Made by a program: the position numbers and the translations under genes. 64,000 nt of DNA from NCBI GenBank assembly GCA_026225945.1, contig JAMJFZ010003581.1, forward strand, positions 7,026,501 through 7,090,500, read 5' to 3'. Position 1 is the stretch's first letter. The number at the start of each line of letters is the position of its first letter. A model generated the notes under the pieces. That model was not told the DNA's origin and made no database searches. It saw nothing but the letters and a program-made list of their open reading frames with translations. This DNA is from Cricetomys ansorgei. Taxonomy: Eukaryota; Chordata; Mammalia; Rodentia; Nesomyidae. Shown piece after piece: positions 22,340-34,032 of this stretch.

Positions 22340-23455
22340 GCAGTAGTGAAGCGTAAAGCACAATTCTCATTGCCAGGTGCAGGATACCTGCATAGGAATT
22401 GTTGGTCAGGAAGATCTGGAGGTTATAAACCATAAAGACTCTTAGCAGTCCTCTTGACTGCTCAGCAGAACAAGAAGATGAGCATTAGTGTTGAAGACAC
22501 CACACACTTCAGCTGCAATGCCTAGAAAAAGCAAGCTGGAGCTGAACTGGAAACTTTCAATGTGCTAGTTAGCTTTCAAAGTGGTAGCAGGTTCTCTGTG
22601 GGCTGCTGAGAGGAAAGAGGTATTAATGGTCCTGCCCAGTTGTGAGCTACAAAACCAACCTTTCAAGCAAGATGTGCCCTCTGTGCAAGAGTGGTATGAC
22701 TGTTAAGGGGTAAACCAACAGACTTCTGGATTTGTGATAGAATCCACGGGAGAGAATCCATGCCCAAATTGCTACTGTTGTTTAGCTAAGTTAATATAGG
22801 GTCAAATTGCCTTCTAAAGATCTGTGTGTGGACCCACGGATGAAAGCTCTTCTTATCCCTAATCAGAGAAGCCTCTCTTTGTAAGGACAATAAATGGGAC
22901 TCATGGACCAAGATGCTAGCGATGAGTGATAATTGAGGGCTTGTTCCTAGCTAAGACCTTTGTGTCACCTCCTCTGATGTTCAGAGAACACTGAAAAAAC
23001 AAACGGAGCAGGAAGAAAATGAGATTTGGAAAATAGTCTGGAAGCATTATCTTCCAGCAATGGCACAGCTATTGCTGTGGTTGCACTGGACCTGCACAAT
23101 ACTGGTCACGCCACAACCAATCATGAAGCAAGGAAGGGTTCATGAAGCATTGCCCTTTGCCATTGAACCTTTGGGTATTGATACATTTGGGGGGGGAAGG
23201 GAGATTTTTCTTCAGGTATGTACCCTCTGTTCAACCAACCAAGCTACAAGGGTCACCTCCAAATCCATGGCTACACAGAGAGTCCTATGGAAATACAGGG
23301 GACCACAAAACAAAACAAATACCTGAATGTGAAAAAGAGAATCATAGAGAAAAGAGGGGATAGAGAGGCTGGGAAAATATAAAGAGGGTGGGGGGTGAGA
23401 GTCATCAGTGTGCACTATATACATGTATGAAATTGTGGAACTAATTTAATTAAAA
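22340..23455 (+). mobile_element. Lx-type L1 3' untranslated region, sense
   Basis: Landmarks in order are 'ccaggtgcaggatacctgcat', 'gaagacaccacacacttc', 'gcaagctggagctgaactgg', 'atgtgccctctgtgcaagag' and 'tgactgttaaggggtaaacca'. 'acctttgtgtcacctcctct' and 'ggacctgcacaatactggtcac' come next. The element ends in G-rich text and 'acatgtatgaaattgtgg', typical of murine L1 3' ends. It is non-coding. Confidence 0.65.
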
Positions 23456-24864
23456 ACGAAAAATTTCCCAGTTTCTTCAAAGAAGTAAGAATATATGCTA
23501 CACCTCGTTATCAGCATCTAAATAAAAGCAGGATCCAAGCCTCTGTTTATGGACCTCGCTTTACTGGTCTGACCCTTTTTCCCAGAAAATGAAAATTTCA
23601 CTGAAGCCAATTTCTGCAGGATTCAGTAAACATCTTTACCCCCATTTTAATTTTATTCTCTAACGTTTCCTTCTTGAAACATTTTCTTCACCATCACTAC
23701 TATCTGCAACACTTATAGCATTGCATTCCTGAATTCTTCGCAAGTCATTCTCTTCAACCTGGACCTTTGGGGTGCTGGGAGGGGGATGCCATTGATGCCC
23801 TTCACTAGGCCCGCATAAACACAGCAAACCTGAGATGGGCAGACCTGTCTTAACATGTCTGGTGGTGATGAACACGGGGAAGTGATGCTGGCGCATGGGC
23901 AGAAGCCAAGTCTTTCAGAAGCACAAGGTATTGTTGATACTGTGAAGCCAGCACTTAGAAGGCTAGAGGTGGGGGACATGGGAGGGTCATCTCAAAGGTG
24001 GAGTCTCGAGCTGCAGGTTTTCTCAGATGGTTATGATTTATATTTTGCCTTACAAAGGGCCCTTCTGCTCCAGAGGAAGCTGTACTCACCAGCAGGACTT
24101 GGCTGGCTGTTCTTTATTAGAGAACATCTGTGGGGAGTATTTGAAGTACACTTCTCTGGAAGAGAAGAGTGTCCACGTTTATGCTCCTGCATGCCATTTG
24201 CATCACACCGTCTCCCCTGTGAAATATGTTTGAAAAAAAATCTCAAACTGGCTGCTTTATTTCTTCCTCACCAGTCAGCATTCTTTTGCTTGAAAGGACT
24301 TTCATCTCTGAGGCTGCCGTTACCCACCCACTGCCCCCACCCCTGAGGAATCAAAAGCTACTTTGTCAGGCTCAGGCATCAAAATGAACAAGAGCATAAT
24401 GAGACTGTCAGTGTTCGATGACTAATGCAGGTTTATTGCCATGATGAAGATACAGGAGACAAGTGTGGACATACCTGTAATTGTTTCTAATAACAGTGGG
24501 CAGATTAACGTTACTTTTTCTTATTATATGATTAATGAAAATAGAGCAGAAATAAAAAAAAGGGCAGAGAAACTTGGGGGGGGGGAGAAAAAAAAGCACA
24601 TCTTTAATCTTTAATTCCAAGAGCACTGTAAAAGGATATGCCAGTGTGTTTTATGCATTTGATTTTGTTTTTGTAATGGCTGGGATAGTAAAAAGAGATA
24701 GAAGGCACATACATACTTCTACAAATAGGGCATTAAGTGAGAACAGAGGCTCTCCATACTTACATATATATGAGTAACTTGATAGAAATTCAGGACTACC
24801 TCACTGATCAGGCATGGGTAGTGAAAGAGAATGTCTTACAACAGTGAAAGACTAGTTAGTGAAT
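23456..24864. other. Unique sequence; weak candidate coding tail on minus strand
   Basis: No repeats were recognised apart from short G- and A-runs near 24.57 kb. A 163-codon plus-strand frame spans 23855-24346 but overlaps competing frames and has no recognisable domain. The minus-strand segment is listed separately. Confidence 0.4.
23660..23789 (-). other. Possible exon or retrocopy fragment (unverified)
   Basis: Reading the minus strand, a frame ends '...STPKVQVEENDLRRIQ', continues with an Asp/Ser/Glu-rich stretch ('ADSSDGEEN') and stops after 'VSRRKR'. Its hydrophilic, charged composition is more protein-like than other frames here. A pyrimidine-rich 'ccccctcccag' just upstream could act as a splice acceptor, and an AATAAA lies 6 nt past the stop. 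I do not recognise the protein. It may be chance; treat it as a hypothesis. Confidence 0.15.
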
Positions 24865-24867
24865 CTG

Positions 24868-25262
24868 TTAGGGTTTCTATTTCTCTGATAAATACCACGA
24901 CCAAAGGTAACAGGGGAGAAAGGGGTTTATTTTAGCTTACAGTTGTAGCCCATCACTCAGTGAACTCAGGGTAGGAACTCAAGCCAGAGTGTGTGTGTGT
25001 AGGGAAACCTGAAGACAGGGGCTAAGGCAGTTAAATGCTGATTACTGGCTCACTCCTCATTGCTTGCGCCATTGGCTTTCTTATACCAGTCAGGATCAGC
25101 TGCCCAGACAATGGAACTACCCACAAAGGGCTGGACTCTCTCACCTCAATCATTACTCAAGACACTGTCCTACCTTTAGGTTGCCTTTAGGCCAGCTTTA
25201 TGGAGGAATTTTTCAATTAAGATTCCCTCTTCCCAGATATGTCTATGTTTATGTCAAGTTTA
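24868..25262. mobile_element. Rodent medium-repetitive interspersed element
   Basis: It starts 'gttagggtttctatttctctgataaataccacgacc', continues 'ggggtttattttagcttacag', 'caatcattactcaagacac', 'ttatggaggaatttttcaatt' and 'attccctcttcccagatat', and ends 'gtcaagtttacaaaaaac'. This is a very abundant rodent repeat whose copies begin 'gttagggtttctattgctgtgataaa'. I am not certain of the family name or strand. It is followed by an (AAAAC)n tail. Confidence 0.75.
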
Positions 25263-25299
25263 CAAAAAACAAAACAAAAACAAAACAAAACAAAAAACC
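25262..25299. repeat. (AAAAC)n simple repeat
   Basis: A-rich repeat forming the tail of the preceding interspersed element. Confidence 0.9.
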
Positions 25300-26659
25300 A
25301 ACGCAGTAGATATTGTTTTAAGTTACTCCAACAATAGGTTTGGCTAGTCTGTAGTGTTTATCACTCAGGAGACTGCTAACCGTTTATAGTAGCCACTGTC
25401 CCGAACTCTAACCCAGAAGTGGCTTCAAGGCCTATTAATGTGCATAGAGCAGTCTGTCTATACTCACAGTGGCCACAGGCTTTGTATTCCTTCATGTCAT
25501 ACCTTGTATGTTTGTCAATCATCTTTACATCCTATATGTGGACTATAATACTATAGTAGTTGGCATTTTATTGCCCATCATGATTGTGTCTGACTCCACA
25601 AGTCATTCTAGAAGTCTCAGCTACCTCATTTAATTTATTCTTTTTATAATTTGTAGCTAAAGTACTATGCCACCAAGACTTGTGGATTTCTTGCTAAATG
25701 AAAGCTCCAAAAATCTGTAATATATGATGTACCTAAGCTTTAAGATATGAGTTTATGTTCAGAAAGACTTCTTACCACTTCCAAAGGACTTCCACACTAT
25801 TCCAGGTATCTAGTTGCCAGAGAACTGTTTTAAACGAATACATGTCTTCTTCTGAAATCATTTTTTTGCATATGATAGCTCCCCATGGTCTCAATAAACT
25901 CCAGAATGGCAAGGATCTTGATCTTTCAAGTTGTAACTTGTCTTGTACTATTCCAAATGGCTACTCAAATCAACATTGGGATTTGATTGGTTTGATAATC
26001 ACTGAAGGTGTCACATGAGACTTCTGAAACATACGTCCTCATTCATAATGCAATAGATTTGGTCTCCATGAGCCATTTTGTGGTAATATAGGGTTGATAA
26101 AAAATAAAGCTATTGTAATATGAATAACCAGATGACAATATATAAGAGTAGAGCATTCTTTCCTTCTTTCTGAGATAATACCTATCCTAATCTCTAATGC
26201 TAAAACAGCTTTTTGTTGTTTAAGTGATGACAATAGTTGGTGCTTTTTAAAATACCATTATTATGACAAAATAGTTGATTGGCCTGTGTCAGTACCTGAA
26301 GTCAAATAAAAACTATTTTTATTTGGTAGAAATCTGTTAAGTGTATTGGGCAGAAAGAAAAAAAAAATCGAGCCATCACATTCTGTATACATTTGCTTTT
26401 GTATCATATCAACTCCCAAAACATGGTATAGGATGAATATATAAATAGATTTAGGACGGATCAGTGAGATCGCCGTTGGCACAAACCCTGATGCTGCAAC
26501 TCAAGACTCGCTCACCTGAAACTAGTGGCATCTGCAGCTGAGGCTGAAGATGCTGGCAAAGCAGCTTTGTCTCCCTTCAGGAGATCATGAAGGTATGGAG
26601 CATAGAACTGTGTGTGTCAAGGGCCAAAGCCACACGCACCCTTTCCTGTGGTACCGAAG
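25300..26659. other. Unique sequence, nothing recognised
   Basis: AT-rich, with no recognisable repeats. Short frames only. Near 26.46-26.60 kb the composition is more balanced, but no known exon was identified. Confidence 0.4.
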
Positions 26660-26664
26660 GGGCA

Positions 26665-26805
26665 AGAGCTCAGTAAAATCTTGTGACCCCTTGAGGAAAG
26701 TCTGAGCCATCATTTAAGAGCATTTCATCAGACTAATGCTCCCTTCAATCTACTTTCTACTTCTCATGTAAGCAAACGCCCTAAATTGTGACGTTCATTT
26801 ACTTT
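26665..26805 (+). repeat. Dispersed repeat copy A (shared with 28.99-29.13 kb)
   Basis: It shares with copy B, in order: 'cttgtgaccccttgaggaaag', 'tctgagccatcatttaagag', a 'taatgct' step, then 'aaattgtgacgttcatttac'. The two are clearly homologous but diverged, with an indel-rich middle. The family was not recognised. Confidence 0.7.
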
Positions 26806-28989
26806 TTAGTTAATATATATTGTTTCAGTAGGATGCGTGTGCTGTTTTTACTCTGTTAAATTTTAGAAAGTTAAATATGTGTGGCCTCTGAAGAATTTGA
26901 GGTCTGATGAGAGAAATGAATACCCAGGAATACTACGATAACAAAAGGAAGTTAGAGGACATGGCAAATGCGGTCAGGTTTGCACTTGTGCAAAGTAGAT
27001 CTTGGGGAGAGGAAGCATATGCAAGCAAGGCAGGCTTCACTAAGGAGGTGACGCTGGAATGGGTACTAATGCTGTGCAGAATGACTCTCTGTGTCTACAC
27101 AGGAAAGGAGGAAGGAGGATAAAGATAGACGGTAAGGAATGGATCATGCCTAGGGAAACAGATGTAGCTTTGGGGGTAGGTTAGCAAGAGCTAATACTGG
27201 AAGAGGGGCACTGAGGGCTTGACATTTCCCTGTAGGTTCCACATTCGTGAAAGACGCTGGTATGCCCAGCTTACTTCTATTTTCTGCTCCTCCCTTGCCT
27301 CCTACAGGATCAGGGTATGCCTGTGATGGATCAGTCACGAGCTGCTTCCTTTGTGTGACAGATGAGGGAATTAGGAAATATCTATATTTAGCAAACATGT
27401 CCTCACTGAGTTGCCTGATTAGTCTAATAATCTGATAATCTACCCAGATATGTATGAATTTAATACTTTGTCTAGATTTTATAGCTTCCAATAGCTTCTT
27501 TTATGTAAGATTCCTGGCCATCATATATGAACAAAAATTTGGATTAGTTTAACGAACCTGATGAAAAAAAGGTGTTGTTTTCTTTTTCGTTTTTTGCTTT
27601 TTGTTTTGTACAACAGCAATCAACTCACAGGAACAGTGATCTGTAGTAGGGCTACTAAAAACTGCCACCAGTTGTCTGATGATGCATGGCATTCAGAGAG
27701 GCCCATGAAGCAAGAGAGAAGGGAGCAGGAGATAGGCAGTTGCAAGCCCTGGAGAGGCATACCAGTCAAGAGATTTGCATAGTCAAATTGAAAGCATATT
27801 TGCATTCAGGAATCAAACGCATGCGTTACCACTGTCCTGGAAATAGGCTGACTCAGACCATACGGCTAAATAAAAGAATAATGTTTACTCAGAACTGATG
27901 TACTTGTTTAAAAAGTTAATGTTTTAAGCTTTCTGCCTCCTAGCAAAACATCCCTAATCTAATTAGAGTGTTCCAACCCCACTTGGCCTGAGAGCAGGCC
28001 TGCAGTGCCTCGCTCACTCACTAGACAGGATGGACCCCAGGCCCTTTCTCTTCACCCCCTCCGCTTAAAAAGTTCAGCTCCACCCTCATTCTCATCACCA
28101 AACGTTTTCTTCTCATTTCTTAGGCAGCCACCAGGCACATTCTCGCACTTTACACTCTGGAGAATCCCAGAAAGCAACTTTATTTGGGTGATAGGTCTTT
28201 CCCTCTAAGACATTCTTAGAGCACCATGCAGCAGATATCTAATTGCAAAGGCATAGAGGGTTTAGCAGCCATGGAGGGGCTTTGTGTCATTAAAGCTACT
28301 TCCAGCAAGCCTCTTTAAGGCTCACAACTTAGACTTCAGCAAGTTAGCTTCTTCAAACAGTTTTCCCCAACTCTCAAGTTGAAGCTGGCTAGTTCTTATT
28401 AGAGACGGGAGGGTAGAGGGATTTTAAAGCTATGGATGATGGAGTTTTAGATCGAGGTGGAATTAATTATAATATAATCAGATTCTAAATCTTCCTTGCT
28501 TTTAATCATTCAATAGGCATGGGAAAGCAGACCCCATGGATGTTATACAAATCATGAAATACAAATATAAATACAAGATGGTGAAGTTTTCCTGCAATTT
28601 ACACAGGAAGGGAATTAGTCTAGCCTCCACTGTGGCTGAGGATGCTGGACGAGGGTATGAGTACAGAAGCCCAGCTGTAGCCGTCTTCAGTTCTCACAGC
28701 TTCTAGCTTTGTAGATGAATAAGAAACAAGACATGGACAATTAACTCGTTAATGACACAGAGTTATTTCATATCAGAAGTGTGATTAATAAGCAGATTCA
28801 TCAAAGCCTGGAATGCTTTTTTTCACTCAATGTATGGGGTCTTTAAGGTATCTCCTACCTAATAAATAGGTCCACTGAAGTAAAATCAAAGGATGTAAGA
28901 ATAGGGCCGTCTATACCTCATTTCCATTCTGCTCTCCATCTCTGGAGCCCAGAACTCAATTTGACTCTCTTTAGATGCTTTCCAAGGGC
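26806..28989. other. Unique sequence, repeat-poor
   Basis: No repeats were recognised. Around 27.95-27.97 kb there is a homeodomain-like pair 'taatctaattag'. Frames are short; the longest (minus 27150-27491, 113 codons) has no known domain. Confidence 0.4.
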
Positions 28990-29130
28990 CCAGGAAACAC
29001 TTGCAGCCCTTTGAGAAAAATCTGAGCCATCGTCTAGGAACATTTGATTGGGTTAATGTTTTTTTTTTTTTTTTCCCTGGGGCACTTAAGGGATTGCAAT
29101 AAATTATGACATTCATTTATTTTTATTCAT
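28990..29130 (+). repeat. Dispersed repeat copy B (shared with 26.67-26.81 kb)
   Basis: It contains 'cttgcagccctttgagaaaaa', 'tctgagccatcgtctaggaac', 'ttaatgtt' plus a T-run, then 'aaattatgacattcatttat', collinear with copy A at about 2.3 kb distance. Confidence 0.7.
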
Positions 29131-29453
29131 CTGTACAAAAGGTCATTTAGCTCCTGTGTGTACTTAAGCATAAGATAGCATTGACATTGATGAACCCATA
29201 TTCTTCCACACAATTTAAACTTGGTATTAAGTCTTAACAGGTGAAACTCAATAGTCATGGTGAGTGTGGGCATAGTTACATATTTACATCAGTAGTTTTC
29301 CAAAACAAAATCAGTGTATCTATTGTTCAAAATAATTAACTTAATTTTCTGAAAGTTTTAATCAGGCATATTAATCTTGAGTGGAATTTCTTTTATATAA
29401 ACTAAGTTCATTTCTTCATGGACTGTTTGAGTTAAATTACATGTGTCTTTCAC
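29131..29453. other. Unique AT-rich sequence
   Basis: Nothing recognised. Confidence 0.4.
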
Positions 29454-29562
29454 TAAAGAAGAAAAGAAGAGAAAAGAAAAGAAAAGAAAAGAAAAGAAAA
29501 GAAAAGAAAAGAAAAGAAAAGCAAAGAAAAGAAAAGAAAAGCAAAGAAAAGAAAAGAGAAGC
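29454..29562. repeat. (AAAAG)n microsatellite
   Basis: About 20 AAAAG units with a few GCAAA interruptions. It produces a spurious Lys/Arg/Glu frame. Confidence 0.97.
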
Positions 29563-30089
29563 TGTGATTCTATTACCCACCTGATATATTAATTGCCGTC
29601 CAAGGTTAACACTGCTATCATCTTGTGGATCATATGTCATATTGCACAGTACTTCCATTGTAACTCAGAACTTAGCCATCCCCAGTTGCAGGATATGGGA
29701 GATTGTATCACGAGTAATGTTTACAGGGTACTAACAGCCTCATAAAGATAAACATCAGAAATTCATTTGAAAACCTAAATCATTGTGTCAGTTCCTAAGT
29801 TCCCACAAATGGCTTCCTTATGTATTTGTCTTTGTGTTGGTGTACATGTATTTACCAAGGTTTCCAGTAAGCCCCAATCTTGACACATTTGTATAAAGGT
29901 ATGGCCATGGCTCATGAACATAAGAAAGCTGTTTCACACAGGTCCATTGCCAGATACATAGAGATGGAGACTCCTTCAGGTTAGCAGTAAAGCAAATAAC
30001 TGAATTATGCCTCCAGATAAAATATATGAGGACTCGTTTTCCAGTCTGTAATTATCCTACATAGGAACTGAGTTGGTAAAGCAACCTTT
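29563..30089. other. Unique sequence
   Basis: No gene or repeat recognised. Confidence 0.4.
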
Positions 30090-30091
30090 TA

Positions 30092-30262
30092 GATTATTGC
30101 TTTTTGTTTGTCTGCTTGTTTTCAAGAGAGGGTTTCTCTGTTGTAACTCTAGCTGTTCTGGAGCTCTATAGAGCAGACTGGCCTTGAACTCACAGACATT
30201 GGCCTGCCTCTGCCTCCCTAGGGCTGGGATTAAAGGTGTATACCCCACCACTACTGGGCTGT
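30092..30262 (-). mobile_element. B1 SINE, antisense
   Basis: 'gagggtttctctgttgtaact', 'gagcagactggccttgaactca', 'gcctgcctctgcctccc' and 'gggattaaaggtgtata' form a full-length reverse B1. Candidate target-site duplications are 'gattattgctttt' on the left and 'gatttgcttcttt' on the right. Confidence 0.95.
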
Positions 30263-30354
30263 GATTTGCTTCTTTATCTTCTCATTTTCAAGTCAATAGA
30301 AAAACAAAATTGATGAAAGACCATCTCAGTACACACATTTCCACAAGGGAAGGA

Positions 30355-30540
30355 GCTTCAGAGCTTTGGAGCCAGAAACTTCTACTTAGCTCTTGATCCA
30401 TCACTTGCTAACTGTTAAACCTTGAACTAGCTACTTATCTCTGCTGAATTCAGTTTCCTGATTGGCAAGGATTAAATAATTACACATACATACCTATTAT
30501 AGTGCTTAGCACTAAATACATTAACAATAAAATTTAATTA
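30355..30540 (+). mobile_element. MIR SINE, sense
   Basis: 'gctttggagccagaaacttc', 'ccatcacttgctaactgtt', 'aattcagtttcctgattggcaagg' and 'tatagtgcttagcactaaata' follow the MIR consensus nearly end to end. Confidence 0.8.
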
Positions 30541-31129
30541 CTGTGATATTCACCACCTTGGAGGACCACCTACAGGCTATAAAAATGCAAGTTAAAGTCT
30601 TTAGTGTAGCATTGGTCTATGCCTGTAGATTTCCTGGTATGAAAAATAGGAAAAACAAAAAGGTCTGTATTTTCAGTCAAGATACAGGTGTGAGATTCCC
30701 CTTTAAATGCCCAGCACATTTCTATTTCCCGTTCCTTTGTTCTGACATACATCAGTTAGATTGGCCCATTTCCAAAACCGATGTGTCTATATTTGGTCAA
30801 AAGTCAAAACTTTGTAGTTTATCTTCTGATCACCCAGGTTATTCCAGGAGACTAGAGACCACCTTCAGACATAGTTTTGGCATTCAGAGTAGCCTAGCAT
30901 CCTCTGAAGATGAGCACCCAGGTACAGTACTGTATGACTATTGATGTATAAATACATAAACAGGAATAAAGCCAGGATTCTTGGCTGGCGGTGAGTCAGC
31001 CAAAAGCCCAGAGGCCAATGGAGCTATGAGATACTTCTTGTGCAGTTCCCAGACATCTCTAAGTTGAACATTAATAGAATTATAAATCTAAGCATCCCTT
31101 ACCAAGTAATCTGCCTGAAATTAAAAATT
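30541..31129. other. Unique sequence
   Basis: A 133-codon plus-strand frame (30543-30944) is the longest here, but it has no recognisable domain and mixed composition. I regard it as chance. The sequence is otherwise unremarkable. Confidence 0.4.
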
Positions 31130-31133
31130 CCAA

Positions 31134-31300
31134 AACTTGCCTGGTGGTGTTGGCACACACCTTTAATCCCAGGACTCAGGAGGCAGAAGAAGGTGGATCT
31201 CTGTGAGTTCGAAGCCAGCCTGATCTACGGAGTGAGTTCCAGGACAGCCAGAGTTACAACAAAGAAAACCTGTCTTAAAAAACAAACAAAAAGATCTGCA
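31134..31300 (+). mobile_element. B1 SINE, sense
   Basis: 'gcctggtggtgttggcacac', 'ctttaatcccaggactcagg', 'ggatctctgtgagttcgaagcc', 'agttccaggacagcc' and 'acctgtctt' plus an A-rich tail form a full-length B1. The RNA polymerase III B-box region around 'gttcgaagc' is present. Confidence 0.96.
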
Positions 31301-31639
31301 ACTCTATATTAATTTCAAACAGCACTCACGTAGAAGAGTTTCATGTCACACATTCTGTAGTGCAAGCAATGCAAAGGCTCACCCCTCTCCCCCACACCCT
31401 TTAGAAGGAAATGTGGGCCCAGGAATAGGAACTGCTTCCAGGCACCTTAAGCTACTGCTAACTTGGAATGTGAAAGGTGGCACTGTGGTTTTAGAGAAAC
31501 GGTGACATTTTTAAGGAAGGGATCCTGAGGGGAGACTGCTGCTGAAATGTTTGAGTCAGCTGTCTTCTTTCTTCTCCTGGAGGAAGCATCCTCTCCTTTT
31601 GGATCATGTGTTCTCTGTGGTCCCTTATCTCTGTCTTCT
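31301..31639. other. Unique sequence
   Basis: No repeat or gene recognised. Confidence 0.4.
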
Positions 31640-31812
31640 TGTTTCCTGACCCCCAACACTTGTTGCTTTAATTAGATTTTGGCTCCATTTATGATGGGAA
31701 CTTCTTCCTGTGCCCGTGAACAGACCAGCTGCAGCCAATATTGCCACCTCGGTGAAATTATTTTCACACTTTCAGCTGATTAGATTTGTCTCTGCTGCTG
31801 GAGAAAATGGAC
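31640..31812. promoter_or_regulatory. Candidate conserved noncoding element
   Basis: Repeat-free. A TAATTA core occurs at 31669-31674, followed by 'ccatttatgatggg'. A CCAAT motif lies in 'gcagccaatattgcc' near 31.73 kb and a 'gctgattagatttg' homeodomain-like site near 31.78 kb. It sits just left of a B3 SINE. Regulatory role is inferred from motif content only. Confidence 0.3.
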
Positions 31813-31831
31813 TATGAGTCAAACTTTGAAA

Positions 31832-32000
31832 GTGTGTGTATGTGTGTGTATCTGTTTGGATGTATGTCCGTATACTACATACATGCCTGGTGCCATTGAA
31901 GGCCAGAAGAGGGCTTTGGAGCCCCCTGAGACTGGACTAACAGATGTCCTTTGGGAAGAGCAGCCAGCGCTCTTAGCACTGAGCCAGCTCTCCAGTCCCC
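31832..32000 (-). mobile_element. B3/B2-family SINE, antisense
   Basis: A TG-rich start, 'gaaggccagaagagggcttt' and 'gggaagagcagccagcgctctta', ending 'gagccagctctccagtcccc'. The middle part seen in the 4.60 and 63.49 kb copies is shortened. Confidence 0.88.
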
Positions 32001-33868
32001 AAACTTATTACAGATGATAGAAGGAAAACTCTGGAAATAACACTTTTTCTTCAAAGAAGAATTTTCAATTTCCTTTGAGAAAATTTCAAAATAAACTGGT
32101 CTGCTTTGACTACTAGGCTTATGGTTTAGACACCAGTTTAAAAGAGCTAGCATAATTTGATAGGACTTTGACTGTAGTAGAATTTGTGTTTTTCTACTAT
32201 GGTAGATCTCCACCCATGACTAGTGAGCTCTTGAAACATGGCTAGCGTAACTGAGGAGTATGATTTCCGTTCAATTTATTTTTAATTAATGTAAGTTTGA
32301 ATCACTGTGTGTACGTGTATCTTCCATATCAAACAGTGTAGCATTAGCCTTCTACATCCCTGACCATGCATATAATGTCTGTGAATCCTGTTTTTAGACA
32401 ACTATGCTCATATCATGAGGATTAATGACACATGTAAAGTAAAAGGAGAAATGTTGATGACTAAAAGCTCATAAGAGCACCATGGCAGCCAGACTCAACC
32501 ATACATTAGAGTAGGATTAAGCTGGTTTATAATCACCAACTGTGGCTCTTTGTGTCACACAGAACTAGTTGATACTATACTTGGTCAAAGTGGGGATACT
32601 GGCACCATTGAAACCCAAAGTCACCACAAATTAGGGACTCCACCCTTACTCTTATACTACAACATACCCGGGGTTGGATGTTCATAAAGAAATTACATTT
32701 ATTTATAGTTATTTGTATTAATATTAGACACATGCTCATGCTAAACAATTATTTCAGGTAGCACAATAAACCACAACTTGAATTCTTTAACGGTTATTTT
32801 CCTATTCACTATTTTTACTGTATTTTGTTATTTGATCTTTTTTCCTGATGTTCACAGATGTGCATAATCCTATGATTCTGCTGATCTGGAGACGTTTGAC
32901 CAAGGAATATTGTGTATGTTCTTTCTCTTTTACCTTTCCCTTGAAGGAACCTTTCAGTTCTCCAGGTTGTTGCTCATTCTTTCCTAAGAAAGAAGGAAGA
33001 TGATTGCTATACAATTTAGTCACGACGATATAGAAAAAAACAAAAGACAAAAGCAAAGTGACATGTGCCACTCTTCATTTCTCCACACCCTTTGTAGGCA
33101 GAGGTTTTCTTGCTAATCCTAAACTTTTGGATTTCCCCCAAAATGTTTTGTAAAATGTTTCAAGTCATTTCCAGGCATTTTAGCTGGTGGTGTTTCAGTT
33201 GCAATCTGAACTAGGAAGATTATCTATTCGTAGTGTGGTTTTATTTTCTCATAAATGCACTCTTAAGATAACAGCACTAAAATTTGAAATCTCTCAACCC
33301 CTTGGACTTGACAAAAAATGTCATGTAGTTTTTTTGCTTGAAACTCTTAAGATGGTACTACATAAAAACTGTTTTGCCTCCAGAACTGCTCTGACCTATA
33401 CTGATCTATATTGTTAATACTGAGTTGTTTTGACTCACATCTCTACCAGCTGGATAATTCTAATTAGCTTTACTAGTGTGATCCCAGGTTGTTGACCTCT
33501 AAGACCGTCTAACCCTATTGGATTTTAAATACTTAATAGCAATTGTAAAGCAATGGGAGTCTTTCTATAAAGAAAATTTACAAAGAAGAAGTCCAGCTTA
33601 TAAAATAGACAAAAGCTGAAATACTTATGCTTTTCATATAGGCAACAAATCACCTCTTGTAGTCGGAAGGGACTTCCATACAACTGTTGAAGAAATCTAA
33701 TTCTTTTTCCTAAATATGGTTCTATTCTTAACTGATATTATGTTCATTCTATTGCTGAACGCTCTTTACAATCTACTTTTTCTAATATAAAAGTCTATAA
33801 ATGTTATAAACATGCAAGGCTTGAACTTTATATAACAATCAAGGGAACAAGCAAACTTTAGAAATAAC
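32001..33868. other. Unique AT-rich sequence
   Basis: About 1.9 kb without recognisable repeats or genes. Frames are at most 112 codons and lack recognisable features. Confidence 0.4.
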
Positions 33869-33971
33869 GTATCTATCTATTTATCATCTGTCAATCATCT
33901 CTCTCTCATATATATATATATAAAATCTATATCTACCAATCTATCAATAATCTATCGTCTATCATTATTTA

Positions 33972-34022
<51 letters not shown>
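33869..34022. repeat. (ATCT)n/(TA)n/(TG)n compound microsatellite
   Basis: Degenerate TATC units with a short TA run, then an uninterrupted TG repeat from 33974 to 34022 (about 24 units). Confidence 0.96.
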
Positions 34023-34025
<3 letters not shown>

Positions 34026-34032
34026 CCATTCA

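Noticed and set aside
23855..24346. 163-codon plus-strand frame
   Set aside because: No recognisable domain, mixed composition, overlapping frames on both strands of similar size, and no transcript signals. Chance is the simpler explanation.
30543..30944. 133-codon plus-strand frame
   Set aside because: No known domain. It starts at the edge of a MIR and has no supporting context.
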